Positions 19,134 to 28,706 are shown, counted from the stretch's first letter. The stretch is DNA of 64,000 nt from JTS-RE37 sp041744575 (GCA_041744575.1 JBGTKP010000049.1:124001-188000), one strand, 5' to 3'. Numbers and translations: made by a program. The notes: a model not told the origin generated them from the sequence alone.

Positions 19134-20352
19134 AGATACCTGGAAAGAAATATTCGAAACCATTCAGAAGAATAAGCTGCGGACCTTCCTGTCGGGGTTC
19201 ACGGTAGCTATTGGGATTCTTATTTTTGTCGCTTTGTATGGCTTTGGCAATGGGCTGGTCAATACTTTCAATGAGTTTTTTGCCGATGATGCCAACAATG
19301 TCATTTATATGTTTCCCGGCAGAACGACCATCCCATACAAAGGATATAAATCAGCCAGGCAAATAGAATTTGAGAATAGCGATCTGACAGATATCAAGAA
19401 GAATTTTGCCATGTTCGTTGAATATGCTACCCCCAGAATTTCCAGGACGAACCTTGTTAAATATAAGGAGGAATCCAATAATTATACGAACCGGGGAGTG
19501 GACTGGGGTCATCAGTTTGCAGAGAAGACGATTATTATGAAGGGTCGTTATCTGAACGTAGAAGATATAAACAACAACACGAAGAATGCCGTTATAGGCA
19601 GATTGGTAGAACAGGACTTGTTTGGAAACGAAAATGGAATAGGCGAATTTATTGACATTGGGGGAAGCGCTTTCAGGGTGATCGGGGTTTTCCAGGACGA
19701 AGGCGGGGATAATGAGGAGCGTCTTATTTATCTCCCGTACACAACCAGACAGCTAATAGAAAAGAATACAGATAAGGTAGACGAGCTGATAGTTGCATTC
19801 AAACCTGAATTGGGATATGTGGGGGCGATGGCTTTTTCCAATGGGTTGGAACGCTTTCTTAAGCAGAAAAAATTTATCAGCCCCGAAGATCAGAATGGGA
19901 TTTTTATCAGGAATGTAGCCGATGCGCTGAAGCAGAATCAGCAATTTGCAGGCGTACTGCAGATGATCGTTGCATTTGTTGCCTTCGGAACCATCATTGC
20001 GGGCATCATAGGGATAAGTAATATTATGGTTTTCACGGTTAAGGAGCGGACCAAAGAGATCGGCATCAGAAAGGCTTTGGGAGCGACACCTAAATCCGTA
20101 ATTGTGACCATTCTGCTGGAATCTGTTTTTATTACCACTGTTTCTGGAATTGTGGGAATGCTCATTGGCGTAGTGCTTTTAAGTTACTTAGGTGAAAAAT
20201 TAAAAGATTATTTTATTACCAATCCGTATATCAACACCGGCACAGCCATTTTTGCGACCATCGTGTTAATTTTATTCGGTGCACTGGCCGGGTACGTGCC
20301 TGCCAAACGCGCCGCTAGTATCAAACCAATTGTTGCCTTAAGAGACGAATAA
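19123..20352 (+). CDS. MacB/FtsX-type ABC transporter permease (C)
   Basis: The 409-residue protein begins MFSRDTWKEIFETIQKNKLR and has the one-plus-three helix arrangement around a periplasmic domain, with TVKERTKEIGIRKALGATPK near residue 305-325. It is closest to permease A by its N-terminus (NKLRTFLSG versus NKLRTFLTG). It starts inside the ATPase gene and ends 1 nt before permease D, so the three are translated as a block. Confidence 0.94.
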   Translation: MFSRDTWKEIFETIQKNKLRTFLSGFTVAIGILIFVALYGFGNGLVNTFNEFFADDANNVIYMFPGRTTIPYKGYKSARQIEFENSDLTDIKKNFAMFVEYATPRISRTNLVKYKEESNNYTNRGVDWGHQFAEKTIIMKGRYLNVEDINNNTKNAVIGRLVEQDLFGNENGIGEFIDIGGSAFRVIGVFQDEGGDNEERLIYLPYTTRQLIEKNTDKVDELIVAFKPELGYVGAMAFSNGLERFLKQKKFISPEDQNGIFIRNVADALKQNQQFAGVLQMIVAFVAFGTIIAGIIGISNIMVFTVKERTKEIGIRKALGATPKSVIVTILLESVFITTVSGIVGMLIGVVLLSYLGEKLKDYFITNPYINTGTAIFATIVLILFGALAGYVPAKRAASIKPIVALRDE

Positions 20353-20353
20353 G

Positions 20354-21616
20354 ATGCGATTTATATTTGACAGAAACACCTGGCAGGAAATTTTTGGATC
20401 TATCGGAAAAAATAAGATCAGAACCGTCATTACCGTAATTGGCGTTCTGTGGGGCATCTTTATTTATATAGCCCTGGCAGGGGCCGCGAAGGGAATGGAC
20501 AATGGTTTTGAAAAAGCTTTTGAGACCGTAGCCATGAACAGTATGTTTGCATGGGCCGAGTCTACCAGTATGCCTTACGAAGGATATAAAACAGGGAGGC
20601 AACTCCAGTTAAAATTAGGGGACGCCACGGTCCTGCAGAACAGGATCCCGGAAATCCAGTTCATTGCGCCAAGAAATGTAAGAGGTATTTTTGGGGATGC
20701 CCCCGGGGCGATTGTCAGGGGGGACAAATCCGGAAACTTCACGGTCTACGGGGATTTCCCTGTTTATACCCAGATAGCCACCAAGAAGATTTATGACAAT
20801 GGCAGGTTCATCAATGATGAGGATATAGACCAGGCCAGAAAAGTATGTGTTATCGGGGAACGCACCCAAACCGAATTGTTTGATAAAAACGAGGATCCCA
20901 TCGGAGGCTATATCCGGATAGACAAGGTATATTTTCAGGTGGTAGGGGTGCATAAATTTGTACCTGGAGGCGGGTTTGAATCCGATGGGGACATCTTTAT
21001 TCCTTTTTCCACGTATAAAAAACTCTATAATACAGGGGATAATGTGGGCTGGTTTTCTATTGCTGCATTTGATGATGCCGATGTGATCCAGGTGGAGAAG
21101 GATGTAAAATCTATACTGAAGTCCATTCATCAGGTGCACCCTGAAGATGAAAGGGCCTTCGGATCCTTTAATCTTGGAGAAATTTTTAACCGGATCATGG
21201 GTTTTGCAAAAGGGATTACCTTTTTATCGCTTATCGTGGGTCTTGCCACCATCCTGGCAGGGGTGATCGGGATTGGCAATGTCCTTCTGATCTCCGTAAA
21301 GGAACGTACTAAGGAATTGGGCATACGAAGGGCGCTGGGTGCCACACCCAGGGAAGTCCGCTCGCAGATCATCCTGGAATCCGTATTCCTTACCATGGTG
21401 GCGGGGGTCCTTGGAATCATTTTAGGAGCAGGAGTGCTGCAACTGATCAACAAGCTTACGGAAGGGATCGAATTTCCCTATGCGAATGCAACCGTCCCGA
21501 TACCATACGTCCTGGGCGCGCTGGGGATCATGATCATCCTGGGAACCCTGATCGGCCTGATACCGGCTCAAAGGGCCGTAAGTATCAAGCCTATAGATGC
21601 CCTCAGAGAAGAATAA
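20354..21616 (+). CDS. MacB/FtsX-type ABC transporter permease (D)
   Basis: The 420-residue protein begins MRFIFDRNTWQEIFGSIG and ends in three helices with SVKERTKELGIRRALGATPR. The periplasmic domain contains ISPRN/IAPRN-type and VHPEDERAFG segments shared with permease B (IHPEDDRAVG), so it is the B-like member of the second pair. It is followed after 33 bp by adaptor 2. Confidence 0.94.
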   Translation: MRFIFDRNTWQEIFGSIGKNKIRTVITVIGVLWGIFIYIALAGAAKGMDNGFEKAFETVAMNSMFAWAESTSMPYEGYKTGRQLQLKLGDATVLQNRIPEIQFIAPRNVRGIFGDAPGAIVRGDKSGNFTVYGDFPVYTQIATKKIYDNGRFINDEDIDQARKVCVIGERTQTELFDKNEDPIGGYIRIDKVYFQVVGVHKFVPGGGFESDGDIFIPFSTYKKLYNTGDNVGWFSIAAFDDADVIQVEKDVKSILKSIHQVHPEDERAFGSFNLGEIFNRIMGFAKGITFLSLIVGLATILAGVIGIGNVLLISVKERTKELGIRRALGATPREVRSQIILESVFLTMVAGVLGIILGAGVLQLINKLTEGIEFPYANATVPIPYVLGALGIMIILGTLIGLIPAQRAVSIKPIDALREE

Positions 21617-21649
21617 TAACCAACTAGTGAATAATTCAACAACAATCCA

Positions 21650-22786
21650 ATGAACAAAATTGTAAAGTATGTCCTGATAGGCCTTGTGGTAGTGGGGGCT
21701 TTGTGGGCCGCTGCCTTCTTTGTGAAATCCAACAGCAGAGGAGCTATTACCTATGAAACCAAAAAACCATTCATATCCAGTATTGAAATGAAAACCGTCG
21801 CGACCGGGAAAGTAGTTCCGGAAGATGAGGTAGAGATTAAGCCTCAGATTTCGGGGATTATCGAAAAAATATTTCTTGCGGAAGGTGATAAGGTATCGGC
21901 CGGTGATCTGCTGGCCAGAATCAAGGTGGTGCCCAATGAACAATCAATGAATCAGGCACAGGGAAGGGCAAGAACTGCGGAAATCGCCTTAAACAATACT
22001 AAAATAGAATATGACAGGAATAAAGCGCTGTTTGATAAAGGGGTAATATCCAGTCAGAATTTTAACACCTTGCAACTTCAGTATGATCAGGCCCGGCAGG
22101 AGCTACAGAATGCACAGGCCGATTACCAGATCATTCGCCAGGGTTCTGCAGGGGGTTCTTCCAGTGCAAATACCAACATCAGGGCAACTGTTACCGGAAC
22201 CATTCTGGAAATACCGGTAGAGGAGGGAGATCAGGTAATTCAGAGTAATAACTTTAACGATGGAACCACTATCGCGTCCATTGCCGACCTCGGAAAGATG
22301 GTATTTGAAGGACAGGTAGATGAAGGCGAAGTAGGAAAACTAAAGTTGGGAATGCCATTAAAGATCAGCCTTGGGGCGATCGAAAATAAAGACTTCGATG
22401 CGAAGTTAAGGTTTATTGCTCCAAAGGGACTGGAAGAGTCAGGAGCGGTACAGTTCAGGATTGAAGGGGATGTTGAGGTAGATTCCACCTTTATCATCCG
22501 TGCCGGGTACAGTGCAAACGCTTCTCTTGTTCTTGAAAGGAAAGATAGTATTCTCGTCATTCCGGAGGCCCTGCTTCAATTTGATAAGACTACGGACAAA
22601 CCCTTTGTAGAGATATCTGTCGGGGATCAGAAGTTTGAAAGAAAAGATGTGGAAATTGGCATCTCAGACGGTGTTAATGTTGAAATAGTATCGGGGCTCA
22701 CAGAGGAGGATGAGGTGAAGATATGGAACAAGACCGAACCTATAAAGAAAGGAACGGATGAAGAGGATGAAGAAGCCGCTGAATAA
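21650..22786 (+). CDS. HlyD/MacA-type periplasmic adaptor (2)
   Basis: The 378-residue protein has an N-terminal anchor (about residues 5-27), a split lipoyl domain (EIKPQISGIIEKIFLAEGDK and ATVTGTILEIPVEEGDQV), a coiled-coil hairpin with a Gly/Ser-rich end at about 160-170, and a beta-barrel part. The C-terminal tail is strongly acidic (about residues 366-378). It duplicates adaptor 1 and directly precedes the TolC gene, so it probably forms the trans-periplasmic complex with it. Confidence 0.93.
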   Translation: MNKIVKYVLIGLVVVGALWAAAFFVKSNSRGAITYETKKPFISSIEMKTVATGKVVPEDEVEIKPQISGIIEKIFLAEGDKVSAGDLLARIKVVPNEQSMNQAQGRARTAEIALNNTKIEYDRNKALFDKGVISSQNFNTLQLQYDQARQELQNAQADYQIIRQGSAGGSSSANTNIRATVTGTILEIPVEEGDQVIQSNNFNDGTTIASIADLGKMVFEGQVDEGEVGKLKLGMPLKISLGAIENKDFDAKLRFIAPKGLEESGAVQFRIEGDVEVDSTFIIRAGYSANASLVLERKDSILVIPEALLQFDKTTDKPFVEISVGDQKFERKDVEIGISDGVNVEIVSGLTEEDEVKIWNKTEPIKKGTDEEDEEAAE

Positions 22787-22839
22787 TGTCTGACTGTTAA
22801 AAATCTGAAAGCGTGCAACTAGTAATCAAACAAAGACGA

Positions 22840-24177
22840 ATGACTTTTAAAATCACTCTTATATGCCTTTTTTCCGTTGGCCTCATCGCAGCGCAGGAAA
22901 AAAAATGGACCCTTGAAGAATGCGTGGCTTACGCAGTGGATAACAACCTGACCATTGCCCAGTATGAACTGGACCTCGAAAGGATAAAGATTGAGCATTC
23001 GGATGCCGTGGGCAATATGCTGCCCGATTTAAATGTGCAGATGCGTACTTCGGGGAACACAGGGCTGGTTCTGGATCCTACCACAAACAATCTGCTGTCG
23101 GCAACCATTTTTTCTGCCTCCAGTGACCTGACCTCCTTCGTCAACCTTTTTGATGGAATGCGCAACATCAATACTTTGCGAAGGGCCAAATTAAATGCCA
23201 TTGCCAACCAATACCGGCTGGATGATCTGGTGGATGATATCAGGCTGAATGTCGCTAATGCCTATCTCGATATATTATCAAATAAGGAATCCCTGAAAGT
23301 GTTTAAAGCACAGTACGCCATTTCCGAACAGGATTTGAAACGAACAAATGAGCTGGTCGAATCCGGAGTTGTTGCAAGAGGTGACCTTCTGGAGATTGAG
23401 GCGACTGCAGCCAACCAGGAGCAACAGATCGTAAATACAGAGAACCTCGTCCTGATCTCCAGGATCAATCTCGCACAATTGCTCCAGATTACGGACTATG
23501 AAAATTTTGATATTACTGATGAGGAATTTGACATTCCCCCCTCTGACATCCTGAGTAATTCTCCTAGAGCCATTTTTGAGAAGGCCATGACTTTCAGGAA
23601 TGATATCAAGTTTTCCGAATTGGGGGTAGAACTCGCCAGTAAGGATCTGGACATAGCCAGGGGGGCGGTATATCCCACCTTCGGAGCTTTCTTTAATTAT
23701 AATACCAGGTATTCGGACCAGACAAGAAATGCCCTGACGGGTGAAAAAATCGGTTTTAAGGATCAGTTGTGGATCAATGACGGGATATCCTACGGGGCAC
23801 AATTGAACATTCCGGTCTTTAATGGCTTCAGCGTCCGAAATAACATTAAACGCTCCCTGATTGATGTGGAAAAGGCCCAGTTGACCCTGGAACAGGCAAA
23901 GCTGGATCTGGAGACGCTCATTAACCAGGCCTATGTAGATGTAAAAAGCTTCTCCAAAGCGTATGAAGCGGCAGAGAAAACCTTAGAAGCCAGGAGGCTG
24001 GCATATGACTATTCCAAGATCCGGTATGACCAGGGTCTGATGAACGCTTTTGATTACAGTCAGGCCCAGGCCAGGGTAGATAATGCCGAGGCAGAGTTAA
24101 TAAGGACCAAATATGACTATATATTCCGCCTTAAGATCCTGGAATTTTATTTTGGCTTGCCAGTGGTTCTCAATTAA
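22840..24177 (+). CDS. TolC family outer membrane efflux protein
   Basis: The ATG at 22840 begins a proper signal peptide (MTFKITLICLFSVGLIAAQ); an upstream in-frame GTG at 22813 would add a charged stretch before it. The mature protein of about 427 residues has two OEP repeats with long heptad helices (about 90-215 and 320-420) and strand regions between them, ending in FYFGLPVVLN. TolC trimers provide the outer membrane exit duct. As the only outer membrane component here it is probably shared by both adaptors. Confidence 0.92.
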   Translation: MTFKITLICLFSVGLIAAQEKKWTLEECVAYAVDNNLTIAQYELDLERIKIEHSDAVGNMLPDLNVQMRTSGNTGLVLDPTTNNLLSATIFSASSDLTSFVNLFDGMRNINTLRRAKLNAIANQYRLDDLVDDIRLNVANAYLDILSNKESLKVFKAQYAISEQDLKRTNELVESGVVARGDLLEIEATAANQEQQIVNTENLVLISRINLAQLLQITDYENFDITDEEFDIPPSDILSNSPRAIFEKAMTFRNDIKFSELGVELASKDLDIARGAVYPTFGAFFNYNTRYSDQTRNALTGEKIGFKDQLWINDGISYGAQLNIPVFNGFSVRNNIKRSLIDVEKAQLTLEQAKLDLETLINQAYVDVKSFSKAYEAAEKTLEARRLAYDYSKIRYDQGLMNAFDYSQAQARVDNAEAELIRTKYDYIFRLKILEFYFGLPVVLN

Positions 24178-24259
24178 CAAAACATAGCTTTTAAATCGAT
24201 TTACAGGACCCTGTTGGTATTTTTTATCCCACTTTCCTTTTTTCGTAATTTTGAAGTCT

Positions 24260-24934
24260 ATGGCATTAATTTTAAATCTAGAAACGGCAACGACCAACTG
24301 CTCTGTAAGTCTCGCGAGAGACGGGGAAACTCTTTCTATAAGACAACATAATTCGGTGGGATATTCTCATTCGGAACAACTTCATCACTTTATTTACGAG
24401 GTCCTGAGTGAAGCGAATCAATCGCCGGCTTCATTGGATGCGGTTGCCGTAAGTGCCGGCCCCGGTTCTTATACCGGATTGAGGATAGGAACTTCGGCCG
24501 CAAAAGGAATGTGCTTTGCCCTTGACATACCGCTGATTGCCATCCCCACCCTGAACATCCTGGCCCATCAGATATCAGTACCTGATGGACTGATCATCCC
24601 GCTGCTGGATGCGCGGCGGATGGAAGTTTATTCGGCAGTGTATGACAGGAATTACCATCAGCTCAGAGCCACTGAGGCGGAAATAATTGACGAGGAGGCT
24701 TTCAGTGAATATACAGTAAATAATGCTGTTTGCTTTGTCGGCAGCGGAGCTCAGAAATGCCAAGGATTGCTGGACCATCCCAATGTGAGTTATTGTCCAT
24801 TTCTGGTGCCTTCTGCCCTGGAGATGAGCCAACTTTCTTATAATGCTTTTGTGATAAAGCAGTTCGAGGATCTTGCCTATTTTGAACCATCCTACCTTAA
24901 GGATTTTTTAATAACGGCTCCCGGGAAAGGCTGA
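24260..24934 (+). CDS. tsaB: tRNA threonylcarbamoyladenosine biosynthesis protein TsaB
   Basis: The 224-residue protein belongs to the Gcp/YeaZ fold: MALILNLETATTNCSVSLA at the start, HSEQLHHFI near residue 33, AVSAGPGSYTGLRIGTSAAKG near 62-82 and IPLLDARRMEVY later. TsaB partners TsaD and TsaE to place the t6A modification on ANN-decoding tRNAs. An in-frame TTG at 24251 would add three residues, but ATG is the family start. A perfect TAATTTTG box ends only 6 nt before the ATG, hinting at a leaderless message. The stop directly abuts the stop of the convergent next gene. Confidence 0.95.
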   Translation: MALILNLETATTNCSVSLARDGETLSIRQHNSVGYSHSEQLHHFIYEVLSEANQSPASLDAVAVSAGPGSYTGLRIGTSAAKGMCFALDIPLIAIPTLNILAHQISVPDGLIIPLLDARRMEVYSAVYDRNYHQLRATEAEIIDEEAFSEYTVNNAVCFVGSGAQKCQGLLDHPNVSYCPFLVPSALEMSQLSYNAFVIKQFEDLAYFEPSYLKDFLITAPGKG

Positions 24935-25585
24935 TCAAAGGCCGGTATTAAAATGGTCGAGGATCTGAATCACGGCCAAATCCGAACTGAAATCCAATTC
25001 GTTTTCTCTGATGAAGTGTTTCAACTTGCCGGATCGGTCATCCAGAAATTTCAGAAGAGGCCCTTTAGCCAATCTGATGGGGGTTAGCGGGCCATCCGCT
25101 ATCTTTATAAAGTATCCTGATGCGTCCTGATAGACAGGGGGTTTGTAGGTATCATATCCATGGTCCGGATGCCGTGCCTGAATGAATTCCTTTTTAGGTT
25201 TATAGAACAAAACCGCATTACCTTCATTAAGTGGAATGAAATATCCTTCCTTTACCTTAAAATTATCTTCGTAGGCCAACAGAAGGTATTTCCGTCCCCC
25301 GAAGTCTGCTATAAGATCTTTCCGCCTCAGCAGGTTAAATTCCTTCTGGCGTACATCCTTGAGTTCGATCTGGTCGTTCAGGGCATTAAACCGCATAAGC
25401 AGGCGAACTTCCCTCCCGTTTACCGTGGTTGTCCCTATTTTGAAAATATCATCAAAGTAGGGGCTACCCTCAATCGGAACATCTTTAAAAACAATTCCTA
25501 CCTGGCCCAGATAGCCCGGGCTTGGTTCACTTTGACCATACGCGCAAAATCCGAAAAAGAGTACGATATGAAAGAAATACTTCAT
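24935..25585 (-). CDS. Secreted protein of unknown function
   Basis: The 216-residue protein starts with a signal peptide (MKYFFHIVLFFGFCAYGQ) and then contains alternating beta-like segments with many Lys, Asp and Tyr residues. I do not recognise a domain. It resembles the secreted hypothetical proteins common in Flavobacteria. It lies 45 bp after mscS on the same strand, with TACCTTTA in the gap as a possible -7 box, and converges on tsaB with no intergenic base between the two stop codons. Confidence 0.75.
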   Translation of the reverse strand: MKYFFHIVLFFGFCAYGQSEPSPGYLGQVGIVFKDVPIEGSPYFDDIFKIGTTTVNGREVRLLMRFNALNDQIELKDVRQKEFNLLRRKDLIADFGGRKYLLLAYEDNFKVKEGYFIPLNEGNAVLFYKPKKEFIQARHPDHGYDTYKPPVYQDASGYFIKIADGPLTPIRLAKGPLLKFLDDRSGKLKHFIRENELDFSSDLAVIQILDHFNTGL

Positions 25586-25630
25586 AATATGCCGCGATGT
25601 TGTTTAAAGGTACGAATTTTTAGGATATCA

Positions 25631-26458
25631 TCAGGTCCTGACCGGCTGATGTATAACACGTTGCGGAAATGGAATCTCAATTTCAGAATCATCAAACCTC
25701 TGTTTGAGTTCCTCAATAACATAAAAATGAGCGGCCCAGAAATCCTCATTCTTCGCCCAGAACCTGAGGGTGAGATTGACCGAACTGTCCCCAAGTTCCC
25801 CTACATAGACTTCCGGAAGAGGCTCCGTCAATATTTTTTCATTCTGAGTACAGATTTCAAGTAAAATGTCCTTCGCTTTTTTAATATTTGAACCGTACCC
25901 GATACCTACATCAATTTTATCCCGCCTCAAAGGTTCTTCATTATAATTGATGATATTATTATTGGATAATTGCCCGTTGGGTATGATGGCCACCTGGTTG
26001 CCGAAAGTTTTTAGCTTGGTAGTGAAGATGGTAATTTCTTTTACTGTACCATCTACTCCCTGAGCGGAGATAAAATCGCCAACCTTAAAAGGCTTAAAAA
26101 GCAAAATGAGTACTCCCCCGGCAAAATTCGCGAGTGATCCCTGTAGCGCGAGCCCAATGGCCAGCCCGGCGGCGCCAATCATGGCTACCAGGGAGGACGA
26201 TTTCACCCCCAGTTGCGTCACTACCAGGACGAAGAGCAAAACCTTCAATGCGATACTTATAAAGCTTTGTAAAAAACTCTCGAGGGCGGGATCGTATTCC
26301 CTCCTTAGAAAAAATTTACGGATAAGGCCATTGATGAGTTTGATCAGCCATAACCCAAAGAAAAGGATGATGATGGCCATGACAATATTGGGGATCACGG
26401 CCCAAAGCCAGGAAACGGCCTGATCAAAATGTTCCTGATAATCGCTGAATTGTTCCAT
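25631..26458 (-). CDS. mscS: Small-conductance mechanosensitive channel (MscS family)
   Basis: The ATG at 26458 (MEQFSDYQEHFDQ) is preferred over the TTG at 26479. The 275-residue protein has three membrane helices; the pore helix is evident as MIGAAGLAIGLALQGSLANFAGG (quoted only in part: AGLAIGLALQGSLANFA), followed by the beta domain (PFKVGDFI...VDGTVKEI, IPNGQLSNNNIINYN) and a C-terminal alpha/beta domain ending IPFPQRVIH. It releases osmolytes upon hypo-osmotic shock. The length is that of the minimal MscS form. Confidence 0.95.
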   Translation of the reverse strand: MEQFSDYQEHFDQAVSWLWAVIPNIVMAIIILFFGLWLIKLINGLIRKFFLRREYDPALESFLQSFISIALKVLLFVLVVTQLGVKSSSLVAMIGAAGLAIGLALQGSLANFAGGVLILLFKPFKVGDFISAQGVDGTVKEITIFTTKLKTFGNQVAIIPNGQLSNNNIINYNEEPLRRDKIDVGIGYGSNIKKAKDILLEICTQNEKILTEPLPEVYVGELGDSSVNLTLRFWAKNEDFWAAHFYVIEELKQRFDDSEIEIPFPQRVIHQPVRT

Positions 26459-26476
26459 AGGTATATTTTTGCGTTG

Positions 26477-26507
26477 CAAAAAAACATAAAATAAAGGTCT
26501 TTGTCAA
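26477..26507 (-). promoter_or_regulatory. Possible promoter of mscS
   Basis: On the minus strand CTTG (its TTG at 26507-26505) is followed by 20 bp and TTTTTTTG (26484-26477), one mismatch from TAnnTTTG. It lies about 20 nt before the chosen ATG. Confidence 0.45.
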
Positions 26508-26549
26508 GTCCCGGACGCGAAACTAGTAAGGCCCATTTGAAGCTTTTAC

Positions 26550-28655
26550 CTATCTCAGTTGTGATAAGGCCAAAGCCGGGTCTGAAACGGGGAGTTTGCA
26601 GGATCCCTCCTGACAGACATAAATTTGGGTAATCCCCTCTGCGTACCGGCCCTGAAGCAAAGGTAAATCGCCATTTTTTTCTGAAGCCGCAATGATGGTG
26701 TTGGGCAAATAAGCCGGCAGAAGTTTGCGGACAATCTCTTGATGTTGATCTCCGACAACGGCAATTTCGTAAAAGGGGTGCTGAAGGTAGAGTGCCAGGT
26801 GTTGCCAGTTGGCATGGTTGGAGGCATTTTCATAAAAGTTATGTTGCATGGTATACAACATTTGCTCGGCAATAGCCGCGTATCCGGCATCCGGGTAATA
26901 CCTTGACATTTTCCACAAGGTCTTTGCCATGACCGAATTTGAGGAAGGAATGACATTATCAACCGTTTCGAGGGTCCTGCGGATAAGAAATTCCTCTTTC
27001 AATGAGGTAAAGTAAAACAGGCCCGAACCGGTGTCCCGGAAATTGGAAATACAATAATCCAGCAACCTTCGGGAGGCCTTGAGCCACGATTCATCCTGCG
27101 ACACTTCGTAGAGACCAAGGAAGGCTTCAGCCACCAGGGCGTAATCCTCCAGGTATCCCGGGATCGATCTTTTCCAATTTTTGTAGCTGTGAAACATATT
27201 TCCATCCTTTCCGATAAGATTTTCGGTAATGAACCGGCCGTTATTGATAGCAAGACGCAGGTAATCTTCATCACCAATATACCTGTAGGCATCCACCAGA
27301 CCGGAAAGCATCAGCCCGTTCCATGACGTCAGCATCTTATCATCCAGACGGGGCCGCGGTCTAAGTGCACGCTTCTCCAGCAATATCTTCGTTGCCTCCT
27401 CAAGATGAGAATTCAATTGCGCTGCTGTTATCTTATGTTTCCTGGCAAATTCAATATCCGAATCCTTTCGGATGAGCACATACTTCCCATCTTCCCAAAG
27501 GCCATAACTATTGATGTTGTAATAGTCCTTAAATAGTTCCAAAGTTGCCTTGGGCAGTTGCTGTAATTCATCAATCCCCCAGACATAATAAGCGCCTTCC
27601 TCAAGTACTCCTTTGTCATTCTCGCTATCGGCGTCCAGTGATGAATAAAAACCGCCATTGCCATCCATGAGTTCTGAAGTGACAAATTTGACTGTAGAAC
27701 CCACCACCTTTCTGTAATGGTCATTTCCGGTAGCGGCATACGCCTTTGCATAGAGGCTGATAAGCTGACCGTTGTCATAAAGCATTTTTTCAAAATGGGG
27801 GACATGCCATTTTATATCAGTGGAGTAGCGTGAAAACCCTCCCCCTAATTGATCATAGATGCCACCATAGGCCATTTTTGTCAGGGAGGTATTGACATAT
27901 TCCAGCAGCTTTTTATCATTGTTTATGGTGGCATAGTGCAGGAAATAATCAAGATTCCCCGGCATCATAAATTTAGGGGCCCGGGAATAACCTCCCATGG
28001 CGGTGTCAAAATAGCTGCGCCAGTTGTCCATGATCCGTTGTAAATCCTCAGTGCTAAGTACCTCCTTTTCAGGTTTTGATTCTACCAGATTGATTGCCTT
28101 GATACCTTCTTCCATCTTTCCGGCATATTCCCGCACTTTATCAGGACTCGATATGTAAAGTTGGTGCAACTCTTTCAGGACCTGTTTCCATTCGTCTTTC
28201 TTAACATAAGTGGCCCCCCAGAATGGGCGGCCATCCGGCAAGGCGACAATATTCAAAGGCCAGCCTCCTCCTCCGGTCATCATCTGAAGGGCATCCATAT
28301 AGATCTGGTCTACATCGGGTCTTTCTTCTCTGTCAACCTTGATGTTGATGAAACGCTCATTCATTATTTTTGCGACTTCTTCGTCCTCAAAACACTCGGC
28401 TTCCATAACGTGGCACCAGTGACAGGCCGCATAGCCGATGCTCACCAGCAGCAATTTGTTTTCTCGTTGCGCCCTTTCCAGTACGTCGGGATTCCAGGCC
28501 TCCCAATTTACTGGATTGTGGGCATGCTGTAAGAGGTAGGGGCTGCTTTCTTCTATAAGGGCATTGGTGTATTTATGGGACATGGGTTTCGATTTTTCTT
28601 TACAGCCACTTATGACCAGGAGCATAAATACTAGTGTTGTAATAACTCTGACCAT
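26550..28655 (-). CDS. Thioredoxin domain-containing YyaL/SSP411-like lipoprotein
   Basis: Starting at ATG 28655 gives a 701-residue protein with a lipoprotein signal (MVRVITTLVFMLLVISGC, lipid Cys18), placing it on the periplasmic membrane face. An N-terminal DUF255 thioredoxin-like domain has SPYLLQHAHNPVNW and ACHWCHVMEAECF (Cys78-x-x-Cys81); the remainder is an alpha/alpha six-barrel-like region (about 200-660) with FSRYSTDIKWHVPHFEKMLY. The family spans bacteria to human SPATA20 and its function is unsettled. The longest frame from 28709 would start inside the dodecin gene's terminator, so it is rejected. A perfect TATCTTTG box sits 3 nt before the ATG, and an ATG at 28583 (MSHKYTNALIEE) would give the soluble family form. 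Confidence 0.9.
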   Translation of the reverse strand: MVRVITTLVFMLLVISGCKEKSKPMSHKYTNALIEESSPYLLQHAHNPVNWEAWNPDVLERAQRENKLLLVSIGYAACHWCHVMEAECFEDEEVAKIMNERFINIKVDREERPDVDQIYMDALQMMTGGGGWPLNIVALPDGRPFWGATYVKKDEWKQVLKELHQLYISSPDKVREYAGKMEEGIKAINLVESKPEKEVLSTEDLQRIMDNWRSYFDTAMGGYSRAPKFMMPGNLDYFLHYATINNDKKLLEYVNTSLTKMAYGGIYDQLGGGFSRYSTDIKWHVPHFEKMLYDNGQLISLYAKAYAATGNDHYRKVVGSTVKFVTSELMDGNGGFYSSLDADSENDKGVLEEGAYYVWGIDELQQLPKATLELFKDYYNINSYGLWEDGKYVLIRKDSDIEFARKHKITAAQLNSHLEEATKILLEKRALRPRPRLDDKMLTSWNGLMLSGLVDAYRYIGDEDYLRLAINNGRFITENLIGKDGNMFHSYKNWKRSIPGYLEDYALVAEAFLGLYEVSQDESWLKASRRLLDYCISNFRDTGSGLFYFTSLKEEFLIRRTLETVDNVIPSSNSVMAKTLWKMSRYYPDAGYAAIAEQMLYTMQHNFYENASNHANWQHLALYLQHPFYEIAVVGDQHQEIVRKLLPAYLPNTIIAASEKNGDLPLLQGRYAEGITQIYVCQEGSCKLPVSDPALALSQLR

Positions 28656-28682
28656 TTTCAAAGATACTGGCATCAGGGAGAT

Positions 28683-28706
28683 AAAAAAAAGCGCCATGAG
28701 GCGCTT
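28683..28706 (-). terminator. Rho-independent terminator after the dodecin-like gene
   Basis: AAGCGCC and GGCGCTT form a perfect 7 bp stem with a 4 nt loop; read on the minus strand it runs into an eight-T tract. It closes the dodecin-like transcript 22 nt after the stop. Confidence 0.92.
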
